From Bryopsis sp. KO-2023 (taxonomy: Eukaryota; Chlorophyta; Ulvophyceae; Bryopsidales; Bryopsidaceae), in assembly GCA_030272585.1 (NCBI GenBank), contig BSYQ01000005.1, positions 1,302,001 through 1,366,000 on the forward strand: a DNA stretch of 64,000 nt. The letters run 5' to 3'. The notes beneath the pieces are model-generated. The model ran no database searches, was not told the DNA's origin, and saw only the letters and a list, made by a program, of their open reading frames with translations. The number at the start of each line of letters is the position of its first letter. The first letter of the stretch is position 1. A program made the translations under genes and the position numbers. Positions 47,807-60,096 of this stretch are shown here, piece after piece.

Positions 47807-50800
47807 ATGGATGGTGGTGGTGGTGATGCCCAGGATGTTTCGGTGGGATGGTTCCTGGGGAGGCTGCATATCTTGGAGGAGAGGATGAGGTCCACCGAGC
47901 AAGAGATAGCTGAAATGAGGCAGGAGCACGGCTTTCTGCGGAGGTGCCTGAGCAACAGGAGCGCTCGGCGTGGAGGGACACCTGAGGAGAATTTCTCTCT
48001 CGTCGACGCGGAGTCGGAAACTTGTGCAAGTTCGACGTGAGTGAGCTCTTACGCGGCCCAACGTCTGTGTTCGTGCGGTTGCGTTGGTCATGTAACATGG
48101 ACGTGGAGCCCCCCCCCCAGAAACGTTGTGTGTTTGCGTTTTCCTTGCCGTTCTGTGAGCGACATCACCGTAGAACTGGAAAGATTCCCTCCAGCACCAG
48201 GACGTTTTTTCGTTCTTAACGTCCCGAGCGACCCTAGGGGCATGCCTTGTCTGAAATATTCGTTCCCGTTTGCCGCGGGCAAGCGAGGACGAGTGATATG
48301 TATGCTGTACGAAAACAAAACGGTTAGGGATATGACAAATGGGGCCTCACTCGAATTCGGGCCGCGAAAAACCTCCGCGTTCACGAATTCTCCTTTCCAA
48401 CTAATTAGACATGCTCCAACTACCTAATGTCTCCAGCAGCCTCCCTGGCTGCAAAACAAGGAAGCAGATCTGCAAGGATTGGCCCCACTCACAGTTGTGG
48501 CCACCGTCCGATTCAGATAAATACATCGAATTGAACTGAAATTGTTCTACACAAGGCCAAAAGGCCGAGAAAATATGTTTTCGGGCTGACTCAGAAGTAC
48601 AGCACTGTGTCATCCCAGTGTTCATATCTAGAAAGGCAAACAAGGAAGAAACTGATTCGAGAACCCCCAGAAAAAAGAAAAAACGCCGACCAGAATTGTA
48701 TCGGGAATCCCAGGAAATATCCCTTTCCACAGATATATATATATATATTTTTTTAAATTTTTTTCTAATTGTTTTGTGATCAGGGAGAGTAAAGATGTTG
48801 ACTGCACGGATGCCAAGTGGAGGATATCAGCAGAGCTTTCTGAACTAGTGGCAAAAACTCACACTTCCCAAGTTTTGCGAACGATGAGTGCACCCGAAAA
48901 CATACCCAGGTCAGCGGAGGGAAAATCCCCAAATCCCCAAGCATGTCAAATTGAAAAGAAAAATCGAGGAAACATGCCTCGATCGAAAAAATCACAGTTG
49001 CAGGGAAAATGCTCCCGGTTTTTTTCCACACAGGGTGTCTGACGGTTGGTTGTGTTCGTTTTTTTTTTGGGGGGGGGGGGTTCAGGCCGATGTCGAATGT
49101 GTTGCAACATTGCAACAGTGCCCCTCCCAAACTGTATTCTTGGGAAGCCATTGTGGAAAAAGACAGGATTCGGGCGGAGGAAATATCGAAACTCAACCGC
49201 AAGTACAGGTGGTTTACCAAAGCAGCGGAGGGGTTCATGGAACGAATGATGAAAGCAAAGCAACACAGGTGAGATAATCTGTCGGAGCATATTTTGCTTA
49301 TTGGCAGCAAAACACAGTTGGCCATGCACCATCGCTTATTCTCGAAAAAAATGCTCCCATGTGTTTTCTTGCTTGCAAAAGAAGGAATGAAAAGAAACAA
49401 AAAATGGAAAAATCGCTGGAGGGATCCTTTTTTTAGCTGATCTTTTTGATTTTTTTCCCCCCTTTTCAGAGAAGCTTCGGAGACCTCGAACTGTGCTGAT
49501 AACAACAATACAAAGGAAAAAGGCTGGGTGTCGAGTGCAACTGACGGGTATGTCTGACTAAGGTGTTGCACCATGCCAATACATCGTTAGGATATTGTTC
49601 CTTATCATTTTCTCTTTGTCAAAACGATTCGAAATCAAGAAATTAATTTTGATTGACTCTAAATTCAATTAATTTTAATAAGTCGGTTGTCGTTATCATC
49701 AATGCATATCATCATCATCATTTCTCTGCTTCGAAATCAGCATAAGCATTTAAGCATTTTATTTTTTTACTTTAGTTTAGTTTTAATTTATTTTTAAAGC
49801 TATTCCAGATTCCTGTGTAACACCAGCATTGAAATCTCCTTTGAACATTTTTTTTTTTCTCTTTTTTTTTCCCATATTTGATAGGACTATCAACAATTTT
49901 TGTTCAACAGTTTTCGGAACCGAAAAAAGAATGGTGGAATTCACGTGTTCAAAATTCATTGGGGAAAAAAGAAAAAAGATGCATCCTCCTAAAATTGAAA
50001 AAGATTCCTCTGGAGTATACATGTTATATATTTTTGAACAATATTCTCATTATATTGACAACGGCGGCGCTGATGATTCATATTTTTATATAAGCTCAAT
50101 ATTTCCTGAAGGAGTTCGTTAGAAGAATCCTAGTCTTCTGATCCTTAGATAATTAAAAAAAAAGTAAAAAGTAAAAAAATAAAATAAAAAAATAAAAAAA
50201 TAGATGTATGTATATATATTTATATTTTTTTTTGACAATTATTTTATTAATAGTATTTTTGACCTGTTGTCCTGGTTTTTTTTGTTTCGGTGCAGTGGGG
50301 GCTGTCATCGATTGCCGGAGTTCTCGAAAGCGGCAATGATACAATCGACAAAAAGCCCACCCATCAAACTTCTCAAGGAACAAGATCACAAGCAAGAACC
50401 ACTCAGGTAATTCTTTTATTTAAAAGAATTTTTAAATAAAATAAAAAAATTTTACTTCGTTTTCCCATATGTTTTCCTGAAGCACTACTTTTAGTGATTT
50501 TTTTCCCCCTTTTTCAAACAATCACTGCCAAATTGCAGCAAGGATGACCCAGCCCTGGGAATTTTGTGAGGTGTAGATCAGTGTCTTAATTTGTATAAAA
50601 AAATGTATTAAAAGATATTACATAAATGTAATATAGAAAATTACATATATTACATTTATTACATAATTCCAATTACAAAAAAATCGACCCAATATATTAG
50701 TAGCCATCCTATGCACACGTAGAGGAAAAAAAATCACGCTTCCCAGCGGCCACCCCCTCCAAGCCTATGCTGGGAATAAAAAAGCAGCAACTATTTTCAA

Positions 50801-50987
50801 TCTTTTTTCAATGAAATCACAGATATTCTGAAAGGTTTGGAACAAACCCAATATGCTCTACTTCATTTTTCCACATTTCGTACGCACCGATCTAAAAAGA
50901 AAAAACCCCAAAAAAATCTATGAGCAAGATAAGATATCGTGGGGAAAAAAAGAATAATAAAAATAAAATAAAATAATTAAAAAATAA

Positions 50988-51019
<32 letters not shown>

Positions 51020-52093
51020 CCTTTTGAAATTGTCGAGTGCTTCCTTCGGTGCAGATCATGGCATGGGTCTAAAATTGACAATGGCAATAAGGTGGAGGAC
51101 AGCAGAATGAGGTATTTGGCCGATCGATTCCGAATCCACTGGAATGCCACGTTCGCCTCGACAACGCTTATCACTGAAAACTCACAAAGCATGTAAGCAA
51201 ATCGACCGCTTGGAAATCACCCCATACAATATGCCCCCAGAGAAAAAAACAACAAAAAATAACCGAACATATGTACAGTTGAGGGTTGCTATTGGAGCAT
51301 GTTTTTTGTTTTTCCTGCTTTTTTTTTCTATTCAGCGATGTGTGTTATTTATTATTATTATTATTATTTTCTCCCATAGATTCAAGCAGCAACCTGATTC
51401 TAAAAAAAAAAAAAGGAAGTCGAATGGCCTACTTCGAAATTGATGGTTTCTTTAATTAGGTCATTTTATAATAGTTGATTGTTTCTGACCCCACTCCTGT
51501 TTTTTTTGGGGGGGGGGGGTTCACTGTTTTTTTCCCTTTTTTAAAATTAATTTCCATTCCCACAATGCTGGAAAATTAATTTCTGAAAATTCTTCTCACT
51601 CATACATTTTCCCTTCCTTTCCCTTCCCTCCATTTTTTTTTTCCCCTTCTTGTCCATTTTTTTTCATTTTTTTTTCAAAAGGGATGGTCAAAATAAATGG
51701 TTCTTTCGTTTTACCATATTGTGGCATATGTTTACTCGTTATTTTTTTTTAATCACTTTTTCTTCTTTCTTTATTTAACTTTTTTTTTCTTTTTTTTTTT
51801 CCCCTCTGGAACACAGTGGAGCTTCCACCCCCAGGAATATCTGTTCTGAAACATCCGGCCAGCAGCAAAATCAAATCCATCCATTTTTGTCAGAAAAACA
51901 GAAAAACTTTACAACCACAGCAATTCAAGCATCAGCAAACACACAACAACACAAGCGAATTTTTTCGCAAGATTTTATTTCGATGGGAAGCGGGGATGGA
52001 ACGCCTTTTGACGACAAGGTCAGGGCAACGCTGGAATATACGCACATTCTCAAAACAATAAGGGAGAGGGACGGCTGCTTGAAAGCGGACTGA
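47807..52093 (+). CDS. Unidentified multi-exon gene, coiled-coil N-terminus
   Basis: The product is not recognised. The first exon 47807-48036 (MDGGGGDAQDVSVGWFLGRL...) has a heptad-like helix, LEERMRSTEQEIAEMRQEHG. Phase-matched exons follow: 48784-48909 (AKWRISAELSELVAKTHTSQ), about 49085-49268 (EKDRIRAEEISKLNRKYRWF), about 49471-49549, about 49885-50010, about 50296-50406, about 51055-51192, about 51381-51440 and about 51818-52093. The last ends ATLEYTHILKTIRERDGC then LKAD and TGA. It is hydrophilic and rich in Ser, Lys, Asn and Gln, and no enzyme motif was seen. Exon joins after 49.9 kb are less certain. The region 48037-48783 also contains a plus-strand frame with coding character (DITVELERFPPAPGRFFVLN, near 48160) that may be an alternative or extra exon. 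The start codon lies 225 bases right of the Harbinger element. Confidence 0.5.
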
Positions 52094-54682
52094 TCTCATG
52101 CCAGGTGAAAATCTACCCGAGCAAAACGTCCCTCTTTTTTTTTCTTTCTTTTTTCATTCTTTTTTCTGTTCTGAGAAAAAAGGGGAGGGGGGGGAAATTG
52201 GAAATTGAAATAAAAACCTCGGGGAGATCTGAGAAAGGGAAGTTGGGTTCAAGGAATAGTACTGGTGGTGCTTCTGATATATTTATTTTTATATTTATCT
52301 TGTTTTTATTTTGGTTTTTTTCAATTTTTTTCGATTTGTTTTGTTTGTTAAGGGGGGGGGGGGGGGGGAAGAAGGGTTGATTTCTTTTGCACAAAACAAA
52401 AAAAGAAAAAAAGCCAGGAAGGAATAAAGCTGTCAAAGAATGAATCACACAATCGGAAAAAAAAACACTCACAAAGAAAAAAAAAAAAATCAAAATCTCG
52501 TTCGCAACTCTCTCTCACAATGCTTTTTTTTAAAACCTATTTCTTTATTTTTTTATTTCATTGTTTGGATATCAATCAACAATTGATGAGCCTGAATTCG
52601 CTTTTGTTTCTGTTTTTTTTTTTTGCACAGGGTTTTCAAATGGGATCATGGATAAAATGAAAAGAGGGGTATGAGCAAATGGAGCAAAAAAAAAAAAAAA
52701 AAGATTGCCCATATTTGACATAAAAAAGCCATCGCCTTCAACCTTCAATGCATATATTTATATATATATATCTATTTTTGAATGCAAAACTACGAGCACA
52801 GACCATCGACAATTGCAATACTTTGTCAAATAATTAAAAATTTTTGGTTGCGCTTTTTTATTTTTAAGTGTTTTTAGAAAAAAAAGAGAGGTATAATGAG
52901 GGTGGAGAGAAAATGATGTGATCATCGGCTCAAAATATATATATATATATTTTCTTATCTAATATTTTTTTTTTCAATTTTTTTTTCAAGTATTTTTTCA
53001 CTATGGATGAAAAAGAATGGTGAGAAGAGAAACAGCAATGGTTTTTTTTTTCCTCCTGTGGTGTTTTTCTTCCTTTCACGTTCGAAAACTTGATGGAAAA
53101 GAATTTACACAGAACCTTTTGAAAAGTATATATAATCAACATTGAAAGAGACTGGATGGAGAAAGAAAGGGGGGGGGAGGATACGAATCATGGATGGAAA
53201 AAAAATGACTGGTTTTTCGAGGGTAAAAATTGGTTCGTTCGTTTGTTTTTTTTATACATGGAGACTGTGGGGGAAAGTTTTTTTGGGGGGAAGATCACTG
53301 CCGAAAAAAAAAAAAAAAAGAAGAAAGGATTGATTAATTTTAATTTGTTTCTTTTTTTTTGGAAAATAAGGGCAGCAAAAAGAAAAAAAAAAAAGAAAAG
53401 GAGGTGGGGGATTGGATTTTGAAAAGCGGAAAAAAAATTGTATCATGATTTTTCAACTGTCTGTTATTGTCTGTTTGTACTTGGATCAGCAAAGAAAAAA
53501 AAATCCAAAAATAAGCAAAACCATGAAAGGAGAGCTCATTTGTGCATATTTTTTTTTGTACAAATATTTTTACCAAGCTTTGTTCCTTTCTTTTCCATTT
53601 TTTTTGTTATTAAGTGTTTTGGACTCAATGATGTGACAGGGTTACTTTTTTTTTGGGGGGGGGAGGGGGGGGGGGCATTTTGAACATATGAAGGCTATTG
53701 AAGGGGGTGTTTGGGGTTGACTAATTTTTCCCTCTTTCCAAAAAAGGGAGGCTACATGTGATCGGAAAAAAAAAAGAAAAAAAAAAGTTGTATGCATGAT
53801 TAATGATTATGTGGGGAAGAAAACAAAAAATACGGGAGAAAAAAAAAAACAAGGGAAAAAAAAACAAAGGAAAAAAAAACAAAAAAACGGTGAGGTCGAT
53901 ATCTCATTTGTTTTTCTTCTTTTGGGTTTTGTCGCCCAGTGGGTTTTGTTTATTTTTTGTCATAGAAAATATGGCAAGTGGGCACAGATGCATTTTTTTT
54001 CTTTCGCATGATTTTTGAAGCGACAAGAAATTCATTGCAAAAAAAACATTACACAATAAGTGCTGGAAATCACAATCTGGGAAGAAAAATGGGGCCAAGG
54101 GGACTGGAAGATTCTATACAATATCCATATGTAAATTATTGGCAAGAAACAGTGTTGAGATAGAGATAGGGAGGGGGAGTCGAGTTGCCGCTGTTCATTT
54201 TTTCCCTTTTTGTTTTTTGCTTCTGGGGAAATATCACAAACCAAAAAAAAAAGACCGGTCCTAAGCCAGTGCTGAAGATTTGCCCACCAAAGCACTGCCA
54301 AAAATCTGGACGAATAGTCGACAGAAAATGGAAAGGGGAGGGAAAGACTGGACTATGGTTTTCTGATAACAGAAGAGAAATTTCCTGGAGGCGGAAAAGA
54401 AGACAACAAAAAAACACCAAAAAAAAAATCAACGGTGGGCTGGGGTCATTCGTTCCCCTTTCAAAAAAAAATCTATTTCTTTTCCGAAAGCAACTCTGTA
54501 TCAACTTAACAAAAATGTCCAATTCTTCATTCTTGACGAAAAAACGTTCCATAGGCCAGAGTGTTAAAACCCCTCAAAAATTTGACAGTCATCCCCCAAA
54601 ACCAACCAGCGCCCAGCATCTTTCCAAATATACCAATGCTCGACACCCAATCCCCCTTCCCCCCCCAAAAAAAAAATTTGAC
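52094..54682. other. No supported gene
   Basis: Between two convergent genes. Very long A, T and G runs (for example G16 near 52353) and chance Lys/Phe-rich frames. It presumably holds both 3' untranslated regions. Confidence 0.5.
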
Positions 54683-56019
54683 CTAGAAACATCCGTCAAT
54701 TCCACAGACCATTTCCCAATCGTCCCTAGTCACAGGAACTGCCCAAGTCCCAAGATGGGCGGAATAATTCGCGCATCGAACCACCCCTTTCCCAGCTTTC
54801 GGGCTGTCTGGAAAGTCGATGATTGTAACGCTTCCAAGATCATGCCTGCAAAAAAGCACAAATTCAAACAAACTTTTAAAACGAAGATCCTTTTTTGAAA
54901 ATTCAATTCCACCCTTAATTGTGGTTATTTATTTCTGATTTTTTTTCCTGGAAATTCTGCCGTTCACGGAAATAGTTGTAAACTACACAAAATTCGATTG
55001 AGGGTACACCTGATTTATTCCTGGGCTCAAAGAACCGACCGTAATTTGTCAGACATCGGGAATTATTATGTCCCCGACCAATCAACCAATCCATACCAGG
55101 TAAAAGAATGAAGTGATGTAATGTAGATGTTATTTATTTTATTTTTCCATAAAATCTCTTTATTTTTTTTTTTATTATTTTTTTTTTGGGGGGGGGAGAG
55201 AAAGAAAAAACAAAAGAAATATGTTTCATTTTTCTCAAATTACAAACATATACATATACATATGTTTTTATTTTTATTTTCGTGTGTGTATTCAACTGTT
55301 TACTTTCTTTGTGCATGCCTTTGAAAATAAATAAATAATAATAATAATAATAAATATATATATATGTATATGTATATATATATATATTACCTAAAGAGCG
55401 ACATTGATTCTGCCCCCATGCCTAAGCAATGCCCCAAAATTCCAGACAGCACCATATCGTGCGCTGAAACCACAGCCACTTTGGTCTCCTCCTTTTCAAC
55501 GAGGTCGGTCAATCGATTCCAGGCAACCCCCATCCTGGCCCAAAATTCCTCCAAGGGCTCCCCCGACTTTGGGAATTCTCCACCCCTCACCTTAAAAAAA
55601 CAAACATTCACCTTGTTATGTGGTTGTTGTTGCAAAGACCCCGGAGTTTTCCGAAACAGAAATGGCAAAAAAAAAAAGAAAAAAAAAAACACTACAAATT
55701 GTGAGGACAACAGCAGGGTGATTGTTAATTTTTTAAAGTGATATTATTAACTTAGCAACCAGTTCGCAACCCTCCTGTAATTATTTAAAAAAAAAGGAAA
55801 AAGAAAAAAACTCAGCAAAGACCATCATTGAATGCATCAAGAAAAGAAGATACAGACAAAAGAAAAAAAAAACGCTGAAAAAACCAAACAGAAAAACTGA
55901 GGGGACGAAACGAAACTGAATAAAAATCAACAAAGAAAATCAACCAGCCTATTAACACATTTCTGTGAACGGGCTGAACTCGGCCTTTTAGCCGTGTGTA
56001 AAATATGCAAAAAAGTAAA

Positions 56020-56079
<60 letters not shown>

Positions 56080-59000
56080 ACCAATTGACTACCTCAGAGA
56101 TCGACGACATTTCCCATTCACCCGCTTCCCAAGCCATCAACTCATCCCAAGTTTGTATGGGGGCTGAACTATTTCCAACCAATTCCCGCCCGTTCACCAG
56201 TAATTCGGATGTCCTTTTGGCTCGTGCCAAAGGGCTGCTCACCACGACATTAAACTGAATAGCCAAAAACCAAAATTAAGAAACTCAAACTTGCTGAATT
56301 CGACACCCTACAAAGATTTTATCCATGAACTCATAACCCCCCCCCCCCTTTTTACTCCCCGCCTCAAGAAAAAAAGAACCAAAAAAAAAGCAAGGAATGC
56401 CCTTAGCTTTTAATTTACCTTTTATCCGATGAAAGAAAATGCACAGCACTATCTGAAGAATCGGAAAAAACAGAAACGCATGTGGGTGCGAAAAAAAAAC
56501 TTTCAAAAAAGAACTTCACAAGAGCATCGGCCTATCTTGAAAGGGTTAACTTCCTTGCAAATTCCACACCACCTACAGAAACCACTGCTGGCCCCGAGGT
56601 CAGCTCAAAATCCAGCCAAACCAGCAGAGACAGAGAAAGAAAAAATAATCAAAGAAGGGAAAACACAAACACACACACATACACACAGTTCTCTATGCGT
56701 TATTGTTCAATACGTTGAGATCTCGAAGCAGGTCGGCAGTTTTCTCGGTCAGCAGCTCCCCTATTGCTGAGCAAGCCTCGTCCCTTCGCCCGATGACTAA
56801 TCCAGCTTCTGTGCTTTCCGTTCCTCCATTTCTGACCAGCACCAATCTCGCCTTGGAGGCCCTTCCAGCACCGTCCGGCCGAAACGGAGGGTCAGGAGAC
56901 TGAAAAAGCAAGAAGAAAAAAAACCCAAAAAGAAAACAAAGGTCATGTTCATGGTTTGATTAATCATTGTCGTCCCAGGATTCTGATTTCAACACAAAAT
57001 CATCCAGGTGTTGGGGTTTTTTTTACCACACTGTATCTTTTTGAAAATGGCTCCTCAATTTTCTTTTTTTTTTTTTAGTTGAAAGCAAAGGTCTTCGATC
57101 TTTATATGACTAGGAAGAAGAACGAGCAAATCCACACAAGGAAAAGTTTTTCAACTATATATATATATAGTTTTTAAGTTTTTTTGGGTGGCTTTTTTTT
57201 TTTAATTTCCTCCTCGCACCTGGTTCAGCTTATTGAGTGTCACTCTGGGAGGTCCATCTGATTCATCGCTGGGTTGGAAATCGACCACGGTGGTGGCAGC
57301 GTTGCTTTGGAGGAGTCGGCGAAAGTGGGTTGGAGGTAATCCAACCGCCGAACATATCAGTGCCTTTGCACAGGAAAACAACCAGGAAAAACAACCTGAG
57401 ATGAGTTTCTCAGTCTATCCCCGTTCCATTCTGTTGCAAGACCCTTACAAAAACGGTTCTTTTTTTGGGGTGGGGTGGGGTGGGGGGAAATGGCGTGCAA
57501 CAGATATGTGGAAATTTGCCAATACAAGGGGGGAAAGAATTATCAAGGTTGTTTTGAGATGTTCCCATATTTGTTGTTTATGACTAGTGCTGAAAGATCC
57601 CTGATTTTTTCCGAGATTGAGGAAGCCAGGTGTTGATGATGATATTAATCATCGATTTAATTTAATTTTTAACTTAATTTATTAACAAAGAGAGCCTCTG
57701 TTGTTTTCCAACCCCCCCCCAAAAATAAAAAAATAAAAAAATGGAAAATCGAGAAGTCGAAAAATAAATTTTATTTTTCGTCGTTTCTGCTCCACAAACC
57801 ATACATGTGCTTTTCAATGCATATGGTTTTTAAAAATTCCAAAGAAATGTTTCAATAAAAAATATATAGATATTTTAACAATTGAATTTTTTTGATTTTG
57901 TACCTGATTGACAGCATTGTGGGCAACCACCAGCACAGTTGAACATGAATCGTCTGACAGCAAAATATCTCTCCATGCCAAAGACGCTCGATACCAAAGT
58001 TCCCTGGTACAAATAATATTGATGTGAGGAGATTGTAAAGGTTATGGAAAAAAAAAACAAGACGAATATAAAATTTTATTAGATTAAAAAAGTTCGAATA
58101 CATAATATTTAAATTACAAAAAAAAAATGGTTGGGAAAAGAAAAAAAATGAAAATTGACAATGGATCTGGGATGGCTTCATCGAACAAACACAGCATGCG
58201 TTTATTATGTGATTTAGTAAACAAAAAAGAACCCTTAAAAAAAGCTGCAAAAAGGAATATAGATCTATAGATGTACATGTGTGTGAGTGTGGTGGTTCTC
58301 GATAATGAATATTTAGCTGAATTAATGTTATTATTCTATTTTATTTTTATTTTTATTTATCGTGTTTTTTTTTGTTTTTTGTTTTTTTTGGGGGTGGGGG
58401 TCACATTGAGCTCATTTTAACCCAAGTCAAATCCAAAAGGTGCCTCTAAAATTACTAACCCGCTCGACCGAGAGATGCGCGTTTAAAAGGAATACATCTC
58501 CTTAAAATATGAATGCATCGGAAAATTGATGGACTGAAATTAATATACAAATGTATCGAAAAATGCATGTGTTTAAATTAAAAAAGGGTTATTCTAAAAA
58601 ATAAAATTGCAAGAGAGGCTCACCTTTCTCACCTCACAGGTGCATGGCCATCGATTTCGAAATCCCAAGGCTTCTTTTGCCAATCTAGATAAAGGTCTCC
58701 GAATTTAGATTTGCCTTCGCCCTTCATCAAGCCCTATTGTGAAATCAATTCAAAATCACAAAAAAAATTAATTAAAAAAAAGATATATATATATTATATA
58801 TATATATGAGAGAGGCATTCAACAGAAAAAAAATTGAAGAGTTTGGAATTAGTGATTTCCTCCCCCCCCCCCCCCAAAAAAAAGGGCAAGTTGGAAAAGA
58901 AAACAGATGTATGAAAATAATAATTCGAACATTAAAAAAAAAATTGGGCCACAAACCTGGAAAGAAAAAAGATCGATTTCCCTGAGCACTGGCATGACTT

Positions 59001-59888
59001 TTCGAGGGCCCTCTCGATTATTCCACACGATTTCTGCCGTCTCGCTGGCCCTTTGTAAAGGACTATTTATCAGCATATCAAAATTCTCATCTGCTAGCTG
59101 ATTTTGCAAAAAAAAAAAGAAAAAACAATCAGTTTCTATATCATAAAACAAAAACATAGGCCATACTTTATATCAACTCCTCAATTAATTGTTATAAAAA
59201 AAACTTTCGACAGAATCTATTTATGGTCTGAATGACACTACTAAATCCTAATATATATATATATATATATATTCCAAGCGTCAAACCAAAATTAGTCAGT
59301 GCTTACGTAATCATTATCAAGACGTCATAAAAGACACTGACGCTTTTCGTCAAAAAACACAATCCTCCCTCATCCTCAAGCACCCTTTCGTTGCGATTTT
59401 CAACAACACCGATTTGCGCCACGGCCAGCGAATCTCACCAGTTCCTGCGTGGTCTGTGCCTGGGCTTTTCCTAGCTCCGTCAAGACCGACAGGTCCGAGC
59501 ATCCTTGAATCCTACCCTCCGCGTTCCACGTGCTTTGGCCGTGCCTCACAATCACGACACGCTTCGCGGTCTTTATCGGTGGCAAGGGCAGCGTGGTCAG
59601 ATCCCGACGGTCGTCCAGTTCGGTGTATTCGTCAACCCACCCACCCGCAGTGTCCAGTCCAACACCAGCCACGCATCGCATCACAGCGGATTCCCCACGT
59701 TTCGCAGATGACTTACACCCTCCTGGAAGCGTCACGCTGGCAGTGTTTGTTGTATTTGGTGGGGGATTGGACGTTTTCCCCCACCCCGATTGACGACGAG
59801 GGATGCGTGTCGCTGGCGCTTGCCAAGCGCTCCTGGGTTTTAAAATCTGCCTCTGGAGCAAGGGCAGATTATTCGCTATATTCAGCAT
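54683..59888 (-). CDS. Two-domain histidine phosphatase, plant 2-carboxy-D-arabinitol-1-phosphatase type
   Basis: In plants this family removes phosphate from 2-carboxyarabinitol 1-phosphate, a night-time Rubisco inhibitor, in the chloroplast. Nine exons with consistent phases: 59888-59439, 59097-58957, 58733-58633, 58003-57904, 57363-57220, 56899-56714, 56254-56093, 55590-55391, 54845-54683; 548 residues. A leader of about 105 residues precedes domain 1, which has the phosphohistidine motif VIVRHGQSTWN, LINSPLQRASETAEI, LREIDLFSFQG and VVAHNAVNQ. Domain 2 repeats the fold (VVVSSPLARAKRTSE, VVSAHDMVLSGILGH), but its motif reads LVLVRNGGTE, without the catalytic histidine. The C-terminus GVVRCANYSAHLGTW is shared with the plant enzyme. 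The exact substrate here is inferred. Confidence 0.88.
56021..56080. repeat. (TAAA)n microsatellite in an intron of the phosphatase gene
   Basis: About 15 units, in the intron between exons 7 and 8, immediately after the donor of exon 7. Confidence 0.95.
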
Positions 59889-60096
59889 CCGGAAAAAAGA
59901 AAGATATTATCTGAGGAAGGCTGGAGTTGGAAACACCACCACAAGAAACAGATCCGAAAAGCAACCACGTGAAGCTACTTCTGAGCGTCAGTCTTTAGGC
60001 CAGCAGTACAGGTTTGTCGTACCGTACTGTACGACAGTCATGTGGGATATACAAATGTCCAGTATCTGGGCGTAAAGGTTTTTCTTTGCCAGAAAC
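59889..60096. promoter_or_regulatory. 208-bp bidirectional promoter region, phosphatase / lumazine synthase
   Basis: The two start codons face outwards. The gap holds a palindromic G-box core CACGTG at 59966-59971 and an inverted repeat GTCGTAC-CGTACT-GTACGAC at 60016-60035. In plants CACGTG is bound by bZIP and bHLH factors and is common in light-regulated promoters; binding here is inferred. Confidence 0.6.

Noticed and set aside
52105-54098. Lys- and Phe-rich open frames
   Set aside because: They arise from poly-A and poly-T runs and contain no domain or splice pattern.
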